From NCBI GenBank assembly GCA_963920525.1, contig OY986438.1, forward strand, positions 92,603,557 to 92,667,556: DNA of 64,000 nucleotides. Reading direction: 5' to 3'. The position numbers were made by a program, and so were the translations under genes. Shown here piece by piece: positions 46,161-57,629 of this stretch. The notes beneath the pieces were generated by a model. That model saw only the letters and a list, made by a program, of their open reading frames with translations, did not search any database and was not told the DNA's origin. How positions within the stretch are numbered: position 1 is the stretch's first letter; each line of letters starts with the position of its first letter. Source of the stretch: Dichetophora obliterata. Taxonomy: Eukaryota > Arthropoda > Insecta > Diptera > Sciomyzidae.

Positions 46161-47818
46161 TAGGGATGTGCAATTGCCAGCAACAGTCAACTTCGACTTT
46201 TTCAAGCGTTGAAAATGTAAAAGTCGACTAATCGACTTTTTGAACTTTTAGAAATCGGCATTTAAACTTTTTTCGACTTTTTTAAATTACTTTTGTACCG
46301 CTATTGTTGGGCGGTTATGAAGCAAACGATTCAATATGAAAAATATGTTTTATTGTTAAAAAATAAACAAAAACATGGTACATCAGTATATAAATAAAAT
46401 ACAAAAAACAAAACAAAATATTGCAGTTTTAGTTATTATTTACAAAATATCGTACACGCACAGGAAAAAGACTTGTTTAGAACTACTTTTTTGGCCACAC
46501 ATTAAAATAATTAATAACAGTGAAAGTTTTCTATATGACCTTGTTATTTATTATGTTGATTTTCTATGATTTAAATACAAATTCTAAATGTTTGATAGTT
46601 TAAATCATTCTTTGTTGTTGTTTCCCTGGAAAAAATTCGTTAGAGCAAGTAATTGTTCTAACCTGTCCTAAAGCTCAATAAACGATTTTAAACTATCAAA
46701 AAACTACAATTTCTATTTATAATCAAGTATGATTTAAACTATTAAATATTTAGAATTTGTATTTAAATCATAGAAAATCTGCATAATTAATAACAATTTT
46801 TTTTACATGAAAGATATAAATTTGTAGGAAATATTTTTTTTATGACAAAATATTTTATTAATTTAGTGGGATGGAGCAAATTGCGAGGGATCCAAAAAAA
46901 GTGTTTTGCAGTGATCACTGCTGCTCGTCACTAGATCATCCGAAAGAAAAAATAAAAGATCATTGGTTAATGAAATAATACTCCTGATGAAGAAAAGTAC
47001 TTCAAAAATTTGGATTTTTCGAAAAATAGCGGATTTTAAAACTCAAAGTGGCTTATTGACTAAAATTTTACTCATATTTTCAAAAAAAAAAAATAATCGT
47101 TCACAAAAGTTCTTCATTCATCAGGTGGACAATTATGTATGGAATATATGAGAAAAATTTTAAACTGATAGGTGCAGCCATTGTAAAGTTACAGTGATTA
47201 CCGACTTCGAAGAGATGGTTTTGAAAAAAACGGATTTAAAATTGTTACTACGCAGTGTATGCAGATAAAAAAACCGCTATTAGAAGTTATTTATCTCCAA
47301 AAATAGTAATCTGATTTGTCTGAACTTTTTAGAGAACACTTTTAAAATATTCCTTTTTTTAGAAAATTGGAAACGAAATTTCCCAAAAATTCAAACTAGT
47401 TGTGCCCCTTAACGTAAACGCCAAAAACAAAATTTGTAATATAAATTTTTAATTCTATCCTGCACTGTTTGCAAATTACTTAGCTATTGCTTGCAGCTTT
47501 ATCAAAATATTGCCAACCACCGCTGGGGGCCATATAAATAAATTTCTTACAAATTAATTCCGATTTCTAAAGAACGCTCGCAAAAATGTATAATTGGAGT
47601 TTTACATTTATCGAAGCAAATTTTGCCATCGCAGTTTTATTTGTTTTACACTGCGATGTCGTTTAAAAGTTTAGAGAAGAGCAGTTCTGAGTATCGTGAA
47701 GTTTTGGTTTCGCATTAAATGAAAAAGTCGACTATCGACTTTTTTCAATATTAGAAAATCGACCGCCAAAAGTCGAAAATTGTCACTCAAAAGTCGATTT
47801 TCGACTTGCACATCCCTA
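46161..47818. mobile_element. hAT-type element remnant (TAGGGATGTGC ends)
   Basis: Ends TAGGGATGTGCAATTGCCAG and, reversed, TAGGGATGTGCAAGTCGAAA. Flanking 8-mers CTATACCT and CAATGTCT agree at only five positions, so the duplication is decayed or coincidental. Both subterminal regions are dense in GTCGAYTTT motifs. An internal frame near 46890-46977 (VFCSDHCCSSLDHPKEKIKD) resembles the zinc finger at the start of hAT-type proteins. No transposase core remains. Confidence 0.6.
46541..46796. mobile_element. 256-bp MITE related to the leader-ORF transposon
   Basis: Both ends (TTGTTATTTATTATGTTGAT and, reversed, TTGTTATTAATTATGCAGAT) lead into TATGATTTAAATACAAATTC and TTTAAATCAT, the sequence that precedes the 42-aa ORF at 44768 and 45348. 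The right arm, reversed, reaches as far as the CAA run. It lies inside the hAT-type remnant. Confidence 0.65.
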
Positions 47819-50800
47819 CAATGTCTCTTAAAATAATAATGATTTTTGCAGTCCTTTTATTAAGTAAAACATATGACATAGAAATAAGAACAAGAAAGTG
47901 CGAAATAATATGCCAAATGTTGTCATCGTTTGTCAACAAATGATTTAATCTTTTATTTCAGAAACAACATTAGTCAATTTTTTTTCGAGCATAGTCTATT
48001 TGTTGCAAACGTTTCCTTAAAGGATTTCCATCATTTTGGTAAAATCCACATACTTCAATTTACTTCTTCCTCTTTAAGCAATCCCTCTTTATCTTCATTG
48101 ATTGCTAAACCAACAATGAGTGACTTAGATTGTTTCTGAAATAAACGCTTCCATTGTAAATCCATAGCTTTTTTTAATTAAATAGCTTGTAAGAGTAATA
48201 AAACATTGGCGAATTAAATTCATTAAGATTTAAGTGCACTGCAGTATTGCCAATTGATTTAGTAAAATCTACTTTTTCATAAAGTTTTCTTTAACTATAT
48301 CATAGATATTAAATTAAATTTAAAATCGTACGTGCAAATTCTGTGTCATGCATTTCCTATAATGATGTATATTAAACACGAATATCTAAATGTTTTGCAA
48401 TTTCAAAAACAACAGTCGAATAACTCTGTAATTCACGCAAACTTCTGCCGATAATATAATAAATATTTCACTCCCACAAAAATAAAATTTGAACTAACTA
48501 ACTTTTGGGCAGTGGCTTATGGCGGAAACAGCCAAAACCGAAGAAAAACAAATAAAACAAAATAAAACAAGAAAAGCCCAGCAGGACCAAAAACGCTCAT
48601 TAATCTGATCGCTTTGCGCCTGCCTTCACGCCATTCGCATGGCAGTGACACAAAACAAAAACACGCGCCACTCGTCCTAGTCGGCAACAATGTATAGCTT
48701 AATACTTTTTGTTTTTCACTTCGTCCTGGCGTGTAAAATTGTTTCAGTCACACGCAGGGGGGCGCCGCCGTGGTCTACGACAAAAACAAAACACTTGGCA
48801 ATCGTTGTCGTGTTGGCGGGCCTCGTCCGGCCTTATCTTACGTGCTGCTTATTGTCTACAGATCTTGTAGGAATCCTGCAGGATTTTGTGTGCGACATTA
48901 TCGCAGTTTGGCGCGTGTTGCAAGAAAATCATTTGCAGCTCTAACATTTGCGATGGCTTTGTTGTTATATCCTTGCAATGCACACTCTTGCTGCTTGTTG
49001 CCGCTTTGGCGTTGGTGGAGTTGGTGTTGTTTGTGTCGCCTTTTGGATATTATGATGTTATTTGTATTTTTTTAGGATTTTCCGTCTCGTTAGCCATGGG
49101 AAATGACAGAAATTACGCGGTGCATATCCTTGCATTCCTGTGTGATTTTTTTTTTCTTTGTGTGTCATCGTTTGTTTTTGTTGCACTTTTTCTTTTTATT
49201 GCTGGTCCTTAAACTTTGCCATAATTTTTCCCCTAGTTATTTTCTAGGAGGCAGTGCAATGCGTCGCGATGTGATGCGGTCACGGTGTCACAGATAACTT
49301 CTACTGGTGTTGAACATTTTAAACTTCAGTTGCATCCTTTTACAGCAGCTGCTCTTTGGTGAAGTGCACGGTTTAGGTACTGGGCCACAGTCAGCTGCGG
49401 GCTGTCTGTCTATCTGGCTGAGTGTGTTTTGGTGTTGATATTTGTTGGTGCTGTAGTTTGCAGTCAAATGGTCGGGAACACGTCGAGTGCTGCAGTAAAT
49501 GTTTGTTTATCGATTTAGTACTTGTTTCGAGGTGACTTTGGCTCAGAGTCGGTTGGAGCCAGTTGTCGGTTGTAAGGTGTGTACATTATATGGATGGCTA
49601 TCAGCCGTATCCTAATTGTTTATTAGAGATATAAGGATTTTGATACTTCAATAGTTGGCGGGAGGATGTGGCTACGATAAATTGTGAAAGGAAGCCGACA
49701 AATATTTGCGTTAAATTATGAAGTATGCTGCTCTAAACGCTTTCAACGCTCAAAGTGTTGCTGGCCAATTTAAACAAACAGCATAAAGCACCAAGAGGTT
49801 AAAATACAAACAATAAACAGCAACAACTACTAAATTCTACAGCCGCTGTTAATGCGCTTAAGTGATTAAAAGTGTCTTGGAGCACCTTGAAGGCTCACCT
49901 GGAAGAAGTCTGTTTGCGGTTCACCACGCTTCAGCATGTTAACTTTGAGTAAAAGTTATGGTTATGACATTTGCACAGACCGGGTTACTTGGTATAGAGC
50001 AGGCCATAGACATAGCAACGTTTGACACGTCTTTTGTAATGAACATACACATAAACAAACATATCCATTTAACACAAACTTATCACCGCAGGCAAGTGTC
50101 AAACACATTTCGGCACGACCGTGATTCTCGTGAAGCTCTACCCTCGACAAGCGTCCAATCAAATCCTTTGTCAGAATTTTCAATGCTTGTTCCTGAGCTA
50201 AGTGAAAATTATGCAAACAAATCGTATGGAAATGAGTTGTGGGTTAAGTTTTGCAAAAACTTAGTCTGCCAACACCGAAGAAGTGCCATCAATAAATAAT
50301 TTTCAGATTGTTAGGCGTACAAATTGAGCCATCAAGTGTGTGGTTCAATGGGCATTCCAAACGGAGCATTTTTAAGACGAGATCCAATAAAAAAGCAAGG
50401 CCGGCAGTAAAAATGTTTGGCAGCGCCGTTTATTTATTTTTTATTTTTATTTACCTCCCTCTCCAAGCTTTATGCTTTTATTGGAATAACAAGCAGAAAT
50501 CATGACGATAAGTTTGCATTGAAATTCAGATCAACTTGGAGTGCCACGGACCTGTTCCACATAGTACATTTTTTAGCTCTATAGAAGGTATTCACTAAAT
50601 CATTGAAAATAAACGCAAAAAATAACTTAAACTACATATATATTTCATGCTTCCAATCATTCTTAGTTTCACTGAGTTTTACAAATATATACCTATATAT
50701 TGTAGATCCTGAGTTAAGCCCCGGCGGCCACTAGACGAAAACGCGTTGGTGTTGGTGTTGCTGTTGGTGTTTGTTGTATATCGATCAAATTTAAATTTCG

Positions 50801-51677
50801 ATTAAAGGCATTCAAGCAAGCTAAATGGTTTTTGCTTTTTAAACGTTGGTGTGCGCTTCAAGAAATAAATTTTCAATCAAGTTCGCGATATTTATGCCGG
50901 CACGCTGAACCTATCGAAACTGCTTGCAGGCCCAGGCAATGGGTGAGGCCAACCTTATTGTGTGCACGGCGGGTGGGAGAGTATCGAATGGTGTGCAGAT
51001 TTTTGCTGGTTAAAATACAAAATAACTAAATAGATAATGCAGGAAGCATATTTTAAGCAACAACAAACGAGAACTTAACGTCAAAGCCAGAGAAAGCAGT
51101 ATGTTTTTCGAGCAATTTTGTTTCGCTTACAAGCTTTGATTTTATACAAATTGTCGAATTTATTTATTTAACAATAAATAATCAAAGACGGGCGCTACTT
51201 CACAAGAAGAATTATTTGCAAAACCGACAGAATCGTTTTTATATCTCCTTTGAAAATCCGTTGTAGTTAATTTTATTTGTAGTAATGGGCTCGTAAGAGT
51301 TTTCGAATTTCATTTGGTTTTTTTTTTCATATGTCTAGCGAATTTTATTGGAGCGAAGCACCCATGAAAAAACTTATTTGCAGATTGTACATATATCGGA
51401 TCAGATCTCAACCATGGGTTGATCGATTTTAAGATAATTTTACACTTAACTGTTTTTCGCTTCAAAAATTAGGTCGTGACGGAGCCCAAATTTAGAAATT
51501 TCATTTAGTTAACAAAATATGTGTAAGGAAAACAAGATTCCCATAGGTTTTGTTGTTGTTATTCGCCGAATTAGGTTTGGTGGTTTAAACTTTCTTTTTA
51601 TTGCACTGTCGCGAATATGAGTGGGTGTGTATTTGAAATGATGCACAGTGTGGTAAGAGTACTAAATTATATTGCAA
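47819..51677. other. Least repetitive stretch, possible host intergenic DNA
   Basis: No element termini or transposase found. About 48500-51050 is distinctly GC-richer than the rest, with overlapping Leu/Cys/Phe-rich open frames at 48690-49297 that show no domain, no single dominant frame and no intron structure. A GTTGGT-type microsatellite lies at 50735-50775. It could be host intergenic or intronic DNA; no gene is called. Confidence 0.4.
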
Positions 51678-52236
51678 CTAGCAAATAACCGCTGCTTCGA
51701 CAGCGATAAAAATACTAGCTACAAAGTAAAAATTTTAAATCTTATAACTAACGTATTTATTTGTATTAAATCAAATGCAGCATATAAAAATTATTGTGTT
51801 TGATCTGTTTAATTATTAAAAAGGTTATAATGACATCAAACATTTTGCGATATCTCGAAAACTATAAATTTTCTCGTTAAAACGCATTTTTGTATGTAAA
51901 TTCGTTGATTAATAAAAATAACGGTAAATGAAAACTTTTTCGAAAATATTTTATACGGATATGTTCAAAAAAACAGATGCGTCGCTGAACTCACGAGCTT
52001 AGCGAAACTATTTTGCAGTTTTATAAGTTTGATAATTTAATGGTTTTAAAAAAAAAAAAATTTTCATTAAAAAATTTCAAATACCATAACGTTAACTCAA
52101 AAAAAAAATAATTTTCCCACCGGTAAATTTTATTACTTTACATTATTATTTTACATTAATTTTGATATATTTTTGTAAATGTTAATGAAATTATTGGTTT
52201 TTAATATCTAAAATAGACAAACGTATAGTATATAGA
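51678..52236 (-). mobile_element. Complete small Helitron, copy C (559 bp)
   Basis: On minus it starts TCTATATACTATACG after an A and ends CTAG before a T. Eight bases before CTAG lies the hairpin CGCTGTCGAAGCAGCG, the structure expected at a Helitron 3' end. The body (TTTTCGAGATATCGCAAAA, GCATTTGATTTAATACAAAT) matches copies A and B. Non-autonomous. Confidence 0.78.
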
Positions 52237-52422
52237 TGTAATGTCATCGACATTTCTAGCAAATATTATATCAATAGTTGTCCTAATCATGTTGTGCAAA
52301 TATTTGATTTTTTTTTTTTCAATAAAGTAAAACTCCATTAGCATCGAGTCACTGTGAATTTTAAGCATTTAACTTGTCGACTAAAAGACGTACGTACAAA
52401 ATGCCAAGAGAACGAGAGACTA

Positions 52423-54015
52423 ACGTGAATTTAATTTGCGAATAATACATGAATATCCAAAAGTTTTCCGGGAAAATCAAAGAAAATTAATGTGCTTTTG
52501 TAATTGCGATATATCATGTAAAAAACTGTTTGGTATCAAACAGCACATTGCTTCGTTGAAACACAAAAAGGAGTCGAAGCAGAAGGAGAACAAAATTCCA
52601 TTAGATTGAATCAATCGTTGATATTGGATTATCGCGAAAAAGGACCATCGCTAACAGAATTTAATATGGATTTGTGCAAAACTTTACTGGAAGCAAAAAT
52701 ACCACTAAACATAGTGAATAATCCTAGTGTGGTAAAATTTTTGGAGAAGTACACTTCAAAATATATTCCGGATCAAAGCACATTTCGTAGGAATTGTTTA
52801 CCACATTTATACGAGGAAATGATTGAAAAACTTCGTTCACAGGCAGCTGGAAAAAATATTTGGGTTTCCGTTAGTGAGACAACCGACGTTGAATAGAGAA
52901 TGGTGGCAAATTTCGTTTTTGGTATATTGGATTATGAAAAGTAGCGTGGTAAATCGTATTTGCTGAGCGTCATGGAATTAGAAAAAGTCAACCTCAACAG
53001 GATTGCAACATTTTTCACAGATTCATTGTTATTCCTATGGCCAAATGGTATGTTTTCGTATTAAAGCTATTGACATACCAATTTGTGTTTTATTGATTAT
53101 TTTGTTTCGAAACTAAAGGAATTCAATACCAAAAGGTTTTTCTTGCCACTGAAGCTTCTGCACTGAAACTTCTGCAATGAAGTCTCTACGAGTGCTATTT
53201 CCAAAAATGTTACTTGTAACATGTTTTGTGCATGGCTAACATTGTTTAGCTGAATTCATTCGTCAACAGTTCCCAAAAGTAAACGATTTGATTTCAAGTG
53301 TATAATCCGTCTTCGTAAAGGTGAATGTGTTTCACATTCAAACAATTATATATATTTCTTATTATTTCCTGTTTGTAGTCACCAGCTCGTTGACAATTAT
53401 TTAAAAATGCCAACCCAGCCATACCACTGCCACCCGAGCACGTAATAACAAGATGGGGAACATGGCTAAAAGCTTGCGTATACTATGCTGATCATTTTGA
53501 CGCTGTGAAGTTGACAGTAGATGATTTAGACAAAAACGATGCAGAAAGCATTCGCAAATCACAAAAGTTATTTGCATCAGCTAAAGTCCGGATTCATATG
53601 CATTCATTAAAGCCAATTTCACATGCATCGTTGACGGAACTAAAAAGTTTGAATCTAAAGGTCTGGATTTAAAAACATGCTTGATTTTAAATTTGATCTC
53701 AATGGAAAGAAAAGAATTTCTAGAGAAATTTGAAAAAAAAAATTATGCGCAATGTTGGAAACAGGCCTCTTGTACAAATTAAAAAAATAATTAATTCAAA
53801 TTTACACACTGATATCGATACGAACGTATACGTATCAACTTTGCCACCAATCGAGATTGTAATGTTTAAATTTGCAGCCGTTACATCGGTAGATGTTGAG
53901 AGGTATTTTTTAGCATATAAACCTGTTTTTATTGAAAAACGACGCTCTTTTACATTCGAACATTTTAAACAACATCCGATTTTCGCTTTCAACAAAACTA
54001 CCAGCACTAATATCC
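52423..54015 (+). pseudogene. hAT-superfamily transposase relic with one intron
   Basis: Read with frame changes and stops: REFNLRIIHEYPKVFRENQ, zinc-finger-like CFCNCDISCKKLFGIKQH, FNMDLCKTLLEAKIPL, VVKFLEKYTSKYIPDQSTF, IWVSVSETTDVE (start of the catalytic domain), SYLLSVMELEKVNLNRIA and LFLWPNG. A 71-bp GT-AG intron (53048-53118) follows, then IQYQKVFLATEA. Later come RWGTWLKACVYYADHFDAV and the hAT dimerisation motif VTSVDVERYFLAYKPVF. This is the layout of hAT-like proteins with an N-terminal zinc finger. At least four stops and several indels make it dead; TIRs were not located. Confidence 0.78.
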
Positions 54016-54223
54016 TCATCATCAACTCCTTCTTTTACACCCATACGAATTCCGGACTCTCCCACACCTGGACGAAACCAGTATTCACATTTACCATCAA
54101 CACTAACTTAGGAACTTTTACACCCATACCAATACCAATTAAAGGTTTTCCTGAAGCAGGAACAGCCTTGTCTGGACAATTGCAGGGGTCGCCTTTAGGC
54201 GGCATTTTGTACTCACCCTGCAA
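53976..54223 (-). other. Coding-like minus-strand segment, unrecognised
   Basis: The minus frame from 54223 contains MPPKGDPCNCPDKAVPASG and LIGIGMGVKVPKL; a second frame over 54130-53985 reads KCEYWFRPGVGESGIRMGV and KEGVDDEDISAGSF. Both look like protein of ordinary composition, unlike the surrounding AT noise. Just upstream is a good acceptor (CCTTTTTTGCAG|GG) and, about 150 bp further, a donor match TAC|GTAAGT. It may be a small host gene or its pseudogene, ending in the hAT relic. Not recognised; a chance reading is possible. Confidence 0.3.
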
Positions 54224-54439
54224 AAAAGGGAAGGCAAGAATAAAATGTCACTACAATAAGAACCATATACAATTCAGCAACGTAAGTGCGTCAATTAGGC
54301 CGTGGCACCCTTCACAAAGTGAAAAGCTCAACAGTTCAAGTCATTGGAGTAACAGTTTGAAAGTCACTGGTAATTACAGAATCAACTTACGTATGCGGAT
54401 AAGTATCGCTAGCAAAGCGGCGAAGGGTTGTTAGCAGAA

Positions 54440-54869
54440 ATATATTTTTCTTAAAAAGATCTTTGTTTTCATTTTATTTTTTATGCATTTCAGTAAATCT
54501 TCCCTATTTTTAAAGAAAATTAAATTAAAATCCTCTAAAAAAACTTTATACAAAATACATTCCGGAGTAACACCAGCTCATCAGATAGTTTAAAATATAT
54601 TTCTTTATTTATTTATTTAACAAAACATTGTAGAATAAGAAATAAGTTCTTTTACAGTACGACAAGAAAAAATAAAATCAAATTCCTAATATTATTAAAT
54701 CAACAAGAAGCTTAAATTAAATATTTTTAAATACATGTATTAATCAATTAATCAATCAAGCGTAAGGAGTAGTTATAACACCTGATTTAAAATTCGAAAG
54801 TACAATAAAACTAATTATACAATTATATATATTTTAAAGATAAGATATTACAGGAACATAAACAAAAAG
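54440..54869. other. Unassigned AT-rich DNA
   Basis: TTTATTTATTTAAC runs only; AAAG at 54866-54869 is the target duplication of the LTR element. Confidence 0.5.
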
Positions 54870-56515
54870 TGTAACAGTGGTTTTATCGAAGGCTGAGGTT
54901 AGCTCAGCCGCTCCAGGATCGCTCAAAGGATCCACAAACCTTTGATTAAATAAAAAGACGCAGTTTTCAATTTAAAGCTTAATTTTATTTACAATTATCA
55001 ATCGCTTATTATAATATTTGGACAGCGTAAGGTGGTGGTGCAGTCAGTTGCAGTTGGGTCTGGGTATCCGTAAAAGGGTTAAGAGTGTCAGCTGGTGCTA
55101 GTCGGCGGTCGGTTGTTTTTAATATTTTATTCTCGCTTCGGTACAAATATTTCCAGTATTCGGTATCAGGTTGTCGGTTTCGGGCAATCGGTTTCGGGTA
55201 ATCGGTATTCGATAAACTGGTTTCTCTGATGCTGCGAGTTCTAGACGGAAGGCTCATTAGTAAAAATACATATATAAATAAAATGATGGGTATAAAGATT
55301 GTGGCCCAATGATCAGAATCTGATCCGTGCGACAATCCGGTAGATAGAGTTTAAGCACAGTGCTGCGGCCCAATGATCAGGATCTGATCCGTACCGCAGC
55401 CAGCCAGACAAAACCTAAGTAAAAGACTGCGGCTCAATGATCAGAATCTGATCCGTGCCGCAGCCAGCAAGAAAGCCCTAAGCAAAAGACTGCGGCTCAA
55501 TGATCAGAGTCTGATCCGTACCGCAGTCAGCAAGAAACCCTAAGCAAAAGACTGCGGCTCAATGATCAGAATCTGATCCGTACCGCAGCCAGCAAGAAAA
55601 CCATAAGCAAAAGACTGCGGCTCAATGATCAGAATCTGATCCGTACCGCAGTCAGCAAGAAAACCCTAAGCAAAAGACTGCGGCTCAATGACCAGAATCT
55701 GATCCGTACCGCAGCCAGTATTTATCTGCACTGACTAGTTGTCAGCGCAACCAAAATATTATACAGAAATGCTGTTGTGTGTGCTAAGGCTGAGGCTCAA
55801 TGACCATAGACTGGTCCGTACCTCGTGCCTGGTGCAATGCACACACACTGAGCACTTACCTAGACGAAAGGCTGATTAGTACTGACTCAACGTCACCCTT
55901 ATATATACTTCGGTGTAGAAACTAGTTGGGAATTATATGATTCCTCTTATATTTTCTTAATGGGGGCTAGTTGAATGGGTCGCCGTTGTTTGTGTGTCAT
56001 TAATATGTTTGGTTGTTGCGTATATAGGTACTTATTAGTTGTTTGTCTTTCTGTTTTCTTGCAGCTGTCTTACAGTGGTGATCAAGTAAATGTGTAACAT
56101 GTATAACTTATAGTATAGTTGACAAAATCGTATTAACAGTAATATAAATATTCTAATACAGTTTGTGTATAATATTGTTGTAGTAGATAATACTTATAAT
56201 AGATAGTACAGTTGTGAAAAAAAGTTATAAATATTATATAACTAATAATAATAGTTTATGTATGTAAAATAATAGTTTATGTATGTAGTAGATAATAAGT
56301 ACAGTTGTGAGAATCAAAAGTAAAACTCATATATATATATAAATGTTGAAACTGTTGACATATGTAATTAAAAAAAGTTATATAAATATTATAATAGTTT
56401 ATGTATGTAGTAAGATACTAAGTACAGTTGTGAGAATCAAAAGTAAAACTCATATATTTATAAATGTTGAAACTGTTTATATATGTAATTATTATTATTG
56501 TAACGTCACGTTACA
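54870..56515 (-). repeat. 3' LTR of the long-LTR element
   Basis: 1646 bp, TGTAACAGTGG...CGTTACA. The U3 edge is the near-palindrome TGTAACGTCACGTTACA. Contains the hairpin array. Relative to the other LTR it has an extra copy of ATAATAGTTTATGTATGTA at about 56245-56285. Confidence 0.95.
55299..55835. repeat. Hairpin tandem array in the 3' LTR
   Basis: Six well-conserved units spaced about 63 bp (first CTGCGG at 55363) plus one diverged unit on each side. Each unit has CTGCGG ... GATCAGAATCTGATC ... CCGCAG: an inner 6-bp stem GATCAG/CTGATC around AAT and an outer stem CTGCGG/CCGCAG. Confidence 0.9.
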
Positions 56516-56528
56516 GTTCCCTCCCTAC
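56516..56528 (-). other. Polypurine tract
   Basis: On minus GTAGGGAGGGAAC abuts the 3' LTR. Confidence 0.8.
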
Positions 56529-56812
56529 TTAGGGGAAAAAAAATTATTTGTGTTGCGAGACTTGAGGTCCTAAGGACCCGCACTACCACATTGCTGTGGT
56601 ATATTTACCAGACCACAAGGGTGGTTCGGCTCTGTCGCAATATTATTTGAAAGGAAATTTATTATTATTTTAATTTTAATAATTTTTTTTTTTTTTTTTT
56701 TTAATAATTTATTTAACAATTCATTGGGGACAAAAAAAGTATATACTAGAGGCAAAAGGATAATAAGATAAAATAAAAAAAGTAAATAATTTAGGCCAAA
56801 GGATAATAGTAA
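56529..56812. other. Non-coding spacer with T19 run
   Basis: Between the extra ORF and the polypurine tract; contains a homopolymer T run near 56684-56702. Confidence 0.6.
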
Positions 56813-57376
56813 TCATAAAAAAAAAATATATATAGCCTTATACCGTGTCCACCACTTTTTTTGTTGCTGGCATGTCAATACATCCTGGTCTCCCAGGATC
56901 ATTTTAACATGCACCACTGGTTTCCCTTTTCTGTGAATGTGGAATTTTCGGGGGGCCCGTCCTTTTTCAATGATGATCCCTTCAAAAACATCAGGTGTTT
57001 CGACTTCTGTTTTGGCTGTTGTAATGGTTGAGACGCCTGGTGCTCGAGTGGGTGATTCGGTTGGTGACGGTGACAGTGACGGGTGTCGTGGTGCTGGGCC
57101 GACAGCATACAGGTCATGGCTTGTGATGTAATTTTCGGCCACCATCTGCCGAAGTGCCTTTTGAATGGCCTCCTCTTCCCTTGGGTCGGGCAAGGCTCGT
57201 CTTCGACTGTTGGCTGCGGCCTCTATTATTTTTACCACCCGAGCCCTCGGTTGTTGTGGCTGGACTGTGGCTTCAAAGGGAGGTGCCCAGGGTTTTGGCC
57301 GTTTGGGCATGGTGGTTTGGCGCAGTATTGTTTTTATTAGGCCTGGCCGGACTGGTCTCTTTATTCTTCTCTCCAT
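56813..57376 (-). CDS. Extra ORF (187 aa) in env position, unknown
   Basis: Intact frame starting MERRIKRPVRPGLIKTI, 254 bp after the pol stop. It is Arg/Lys- and Pro-rich at the N-terminus (MPKRPKPWAPPFE, SRRRALPDPREEE), has a Ser/Pro/Thr-rich middle (HPSLSPSPTESPTRAPG) and a C-terminal part with GRAPRKFHIHRKGKPVV and HVKMILGDQDVLTC. There is no signal peptide, membrane segment, cleavage site or cysteine pattern, so it is not a recognisable envelope protein. It is the only undamaged frame of this element. Possible accessory nucleic-acid-binding protein; function unknown. Expression would need a spliced or internal transcript. Confidence 0.6.
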   Translation of the reverse strand: MERRIKRPVRPGLIKTILRQTTMPKRPKPWAPPFEATVQPQQPRARVVKIIEAAANSRRRALPDPREEEAIQKALRQMVAENYITSHDLYAVGPAPRHPSLSPSPTESPTRAPGVSTITTAKTEVETPDVFEGIIIEKGRAPRKFHIHRKGKPVVHVKMILGDQDVLTCQQQKKWWTRYKAIYIFFL

Positions 57377-57629
57377 AGGAACGGTACTAGACGGAACAGA
57401 GACGAGAAAAGAAAAGAAAAAAAAATATTAGAAACTCAAATTAAGAAAAGGGATTGTGATTTTTATAAAAAAAAAAATGAATATATAACCTGAATAAATG
57501 AAAAATGTTTTTTTTCAATTTTTAAAACAAACGGTGTGATGAATGCGTAAGCAAAAGAAATATAAAAAATGCGTTTATGTGTAATAAATATAAATCGAAA
57601 AAAAATGTATAAGGTCTTGACTTCCCCCT

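Noticed and set aside
48690..49297. Overlapping open frames up to 108 codons, Leu/Cys/Phe-rich
   Set aside because: Three frames are open over the same DNA, no motif, no start context and no introns. Composition explains them better than coding.
53730..54434. Single 234-codon plus-strand ORF as one gene
   Set aside because: Its first part is the hAT dimerisation domain; the second part is antisense to protein-like minus-strand sequence. The open frame across both is fortuitous.
55299..55835. CRISPR-like look of the 63-bp repeats
   Set aside because: Repeats and intervening bases are both repetitive, the array lies inside an LTR, and the genome is eukaryotic.
56813..57376. Envelope gene in the second LTR element
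   Set aside because: The ORF has no signal peptide, transmembrane helix, furin-like site or cysteine framework, so it is listed as an unknown ORF rather than env.
57083..57431. Plus-strand frames opposite the extra ORF
   Set aside because: Antisense shadows of the minus-strand ORF.
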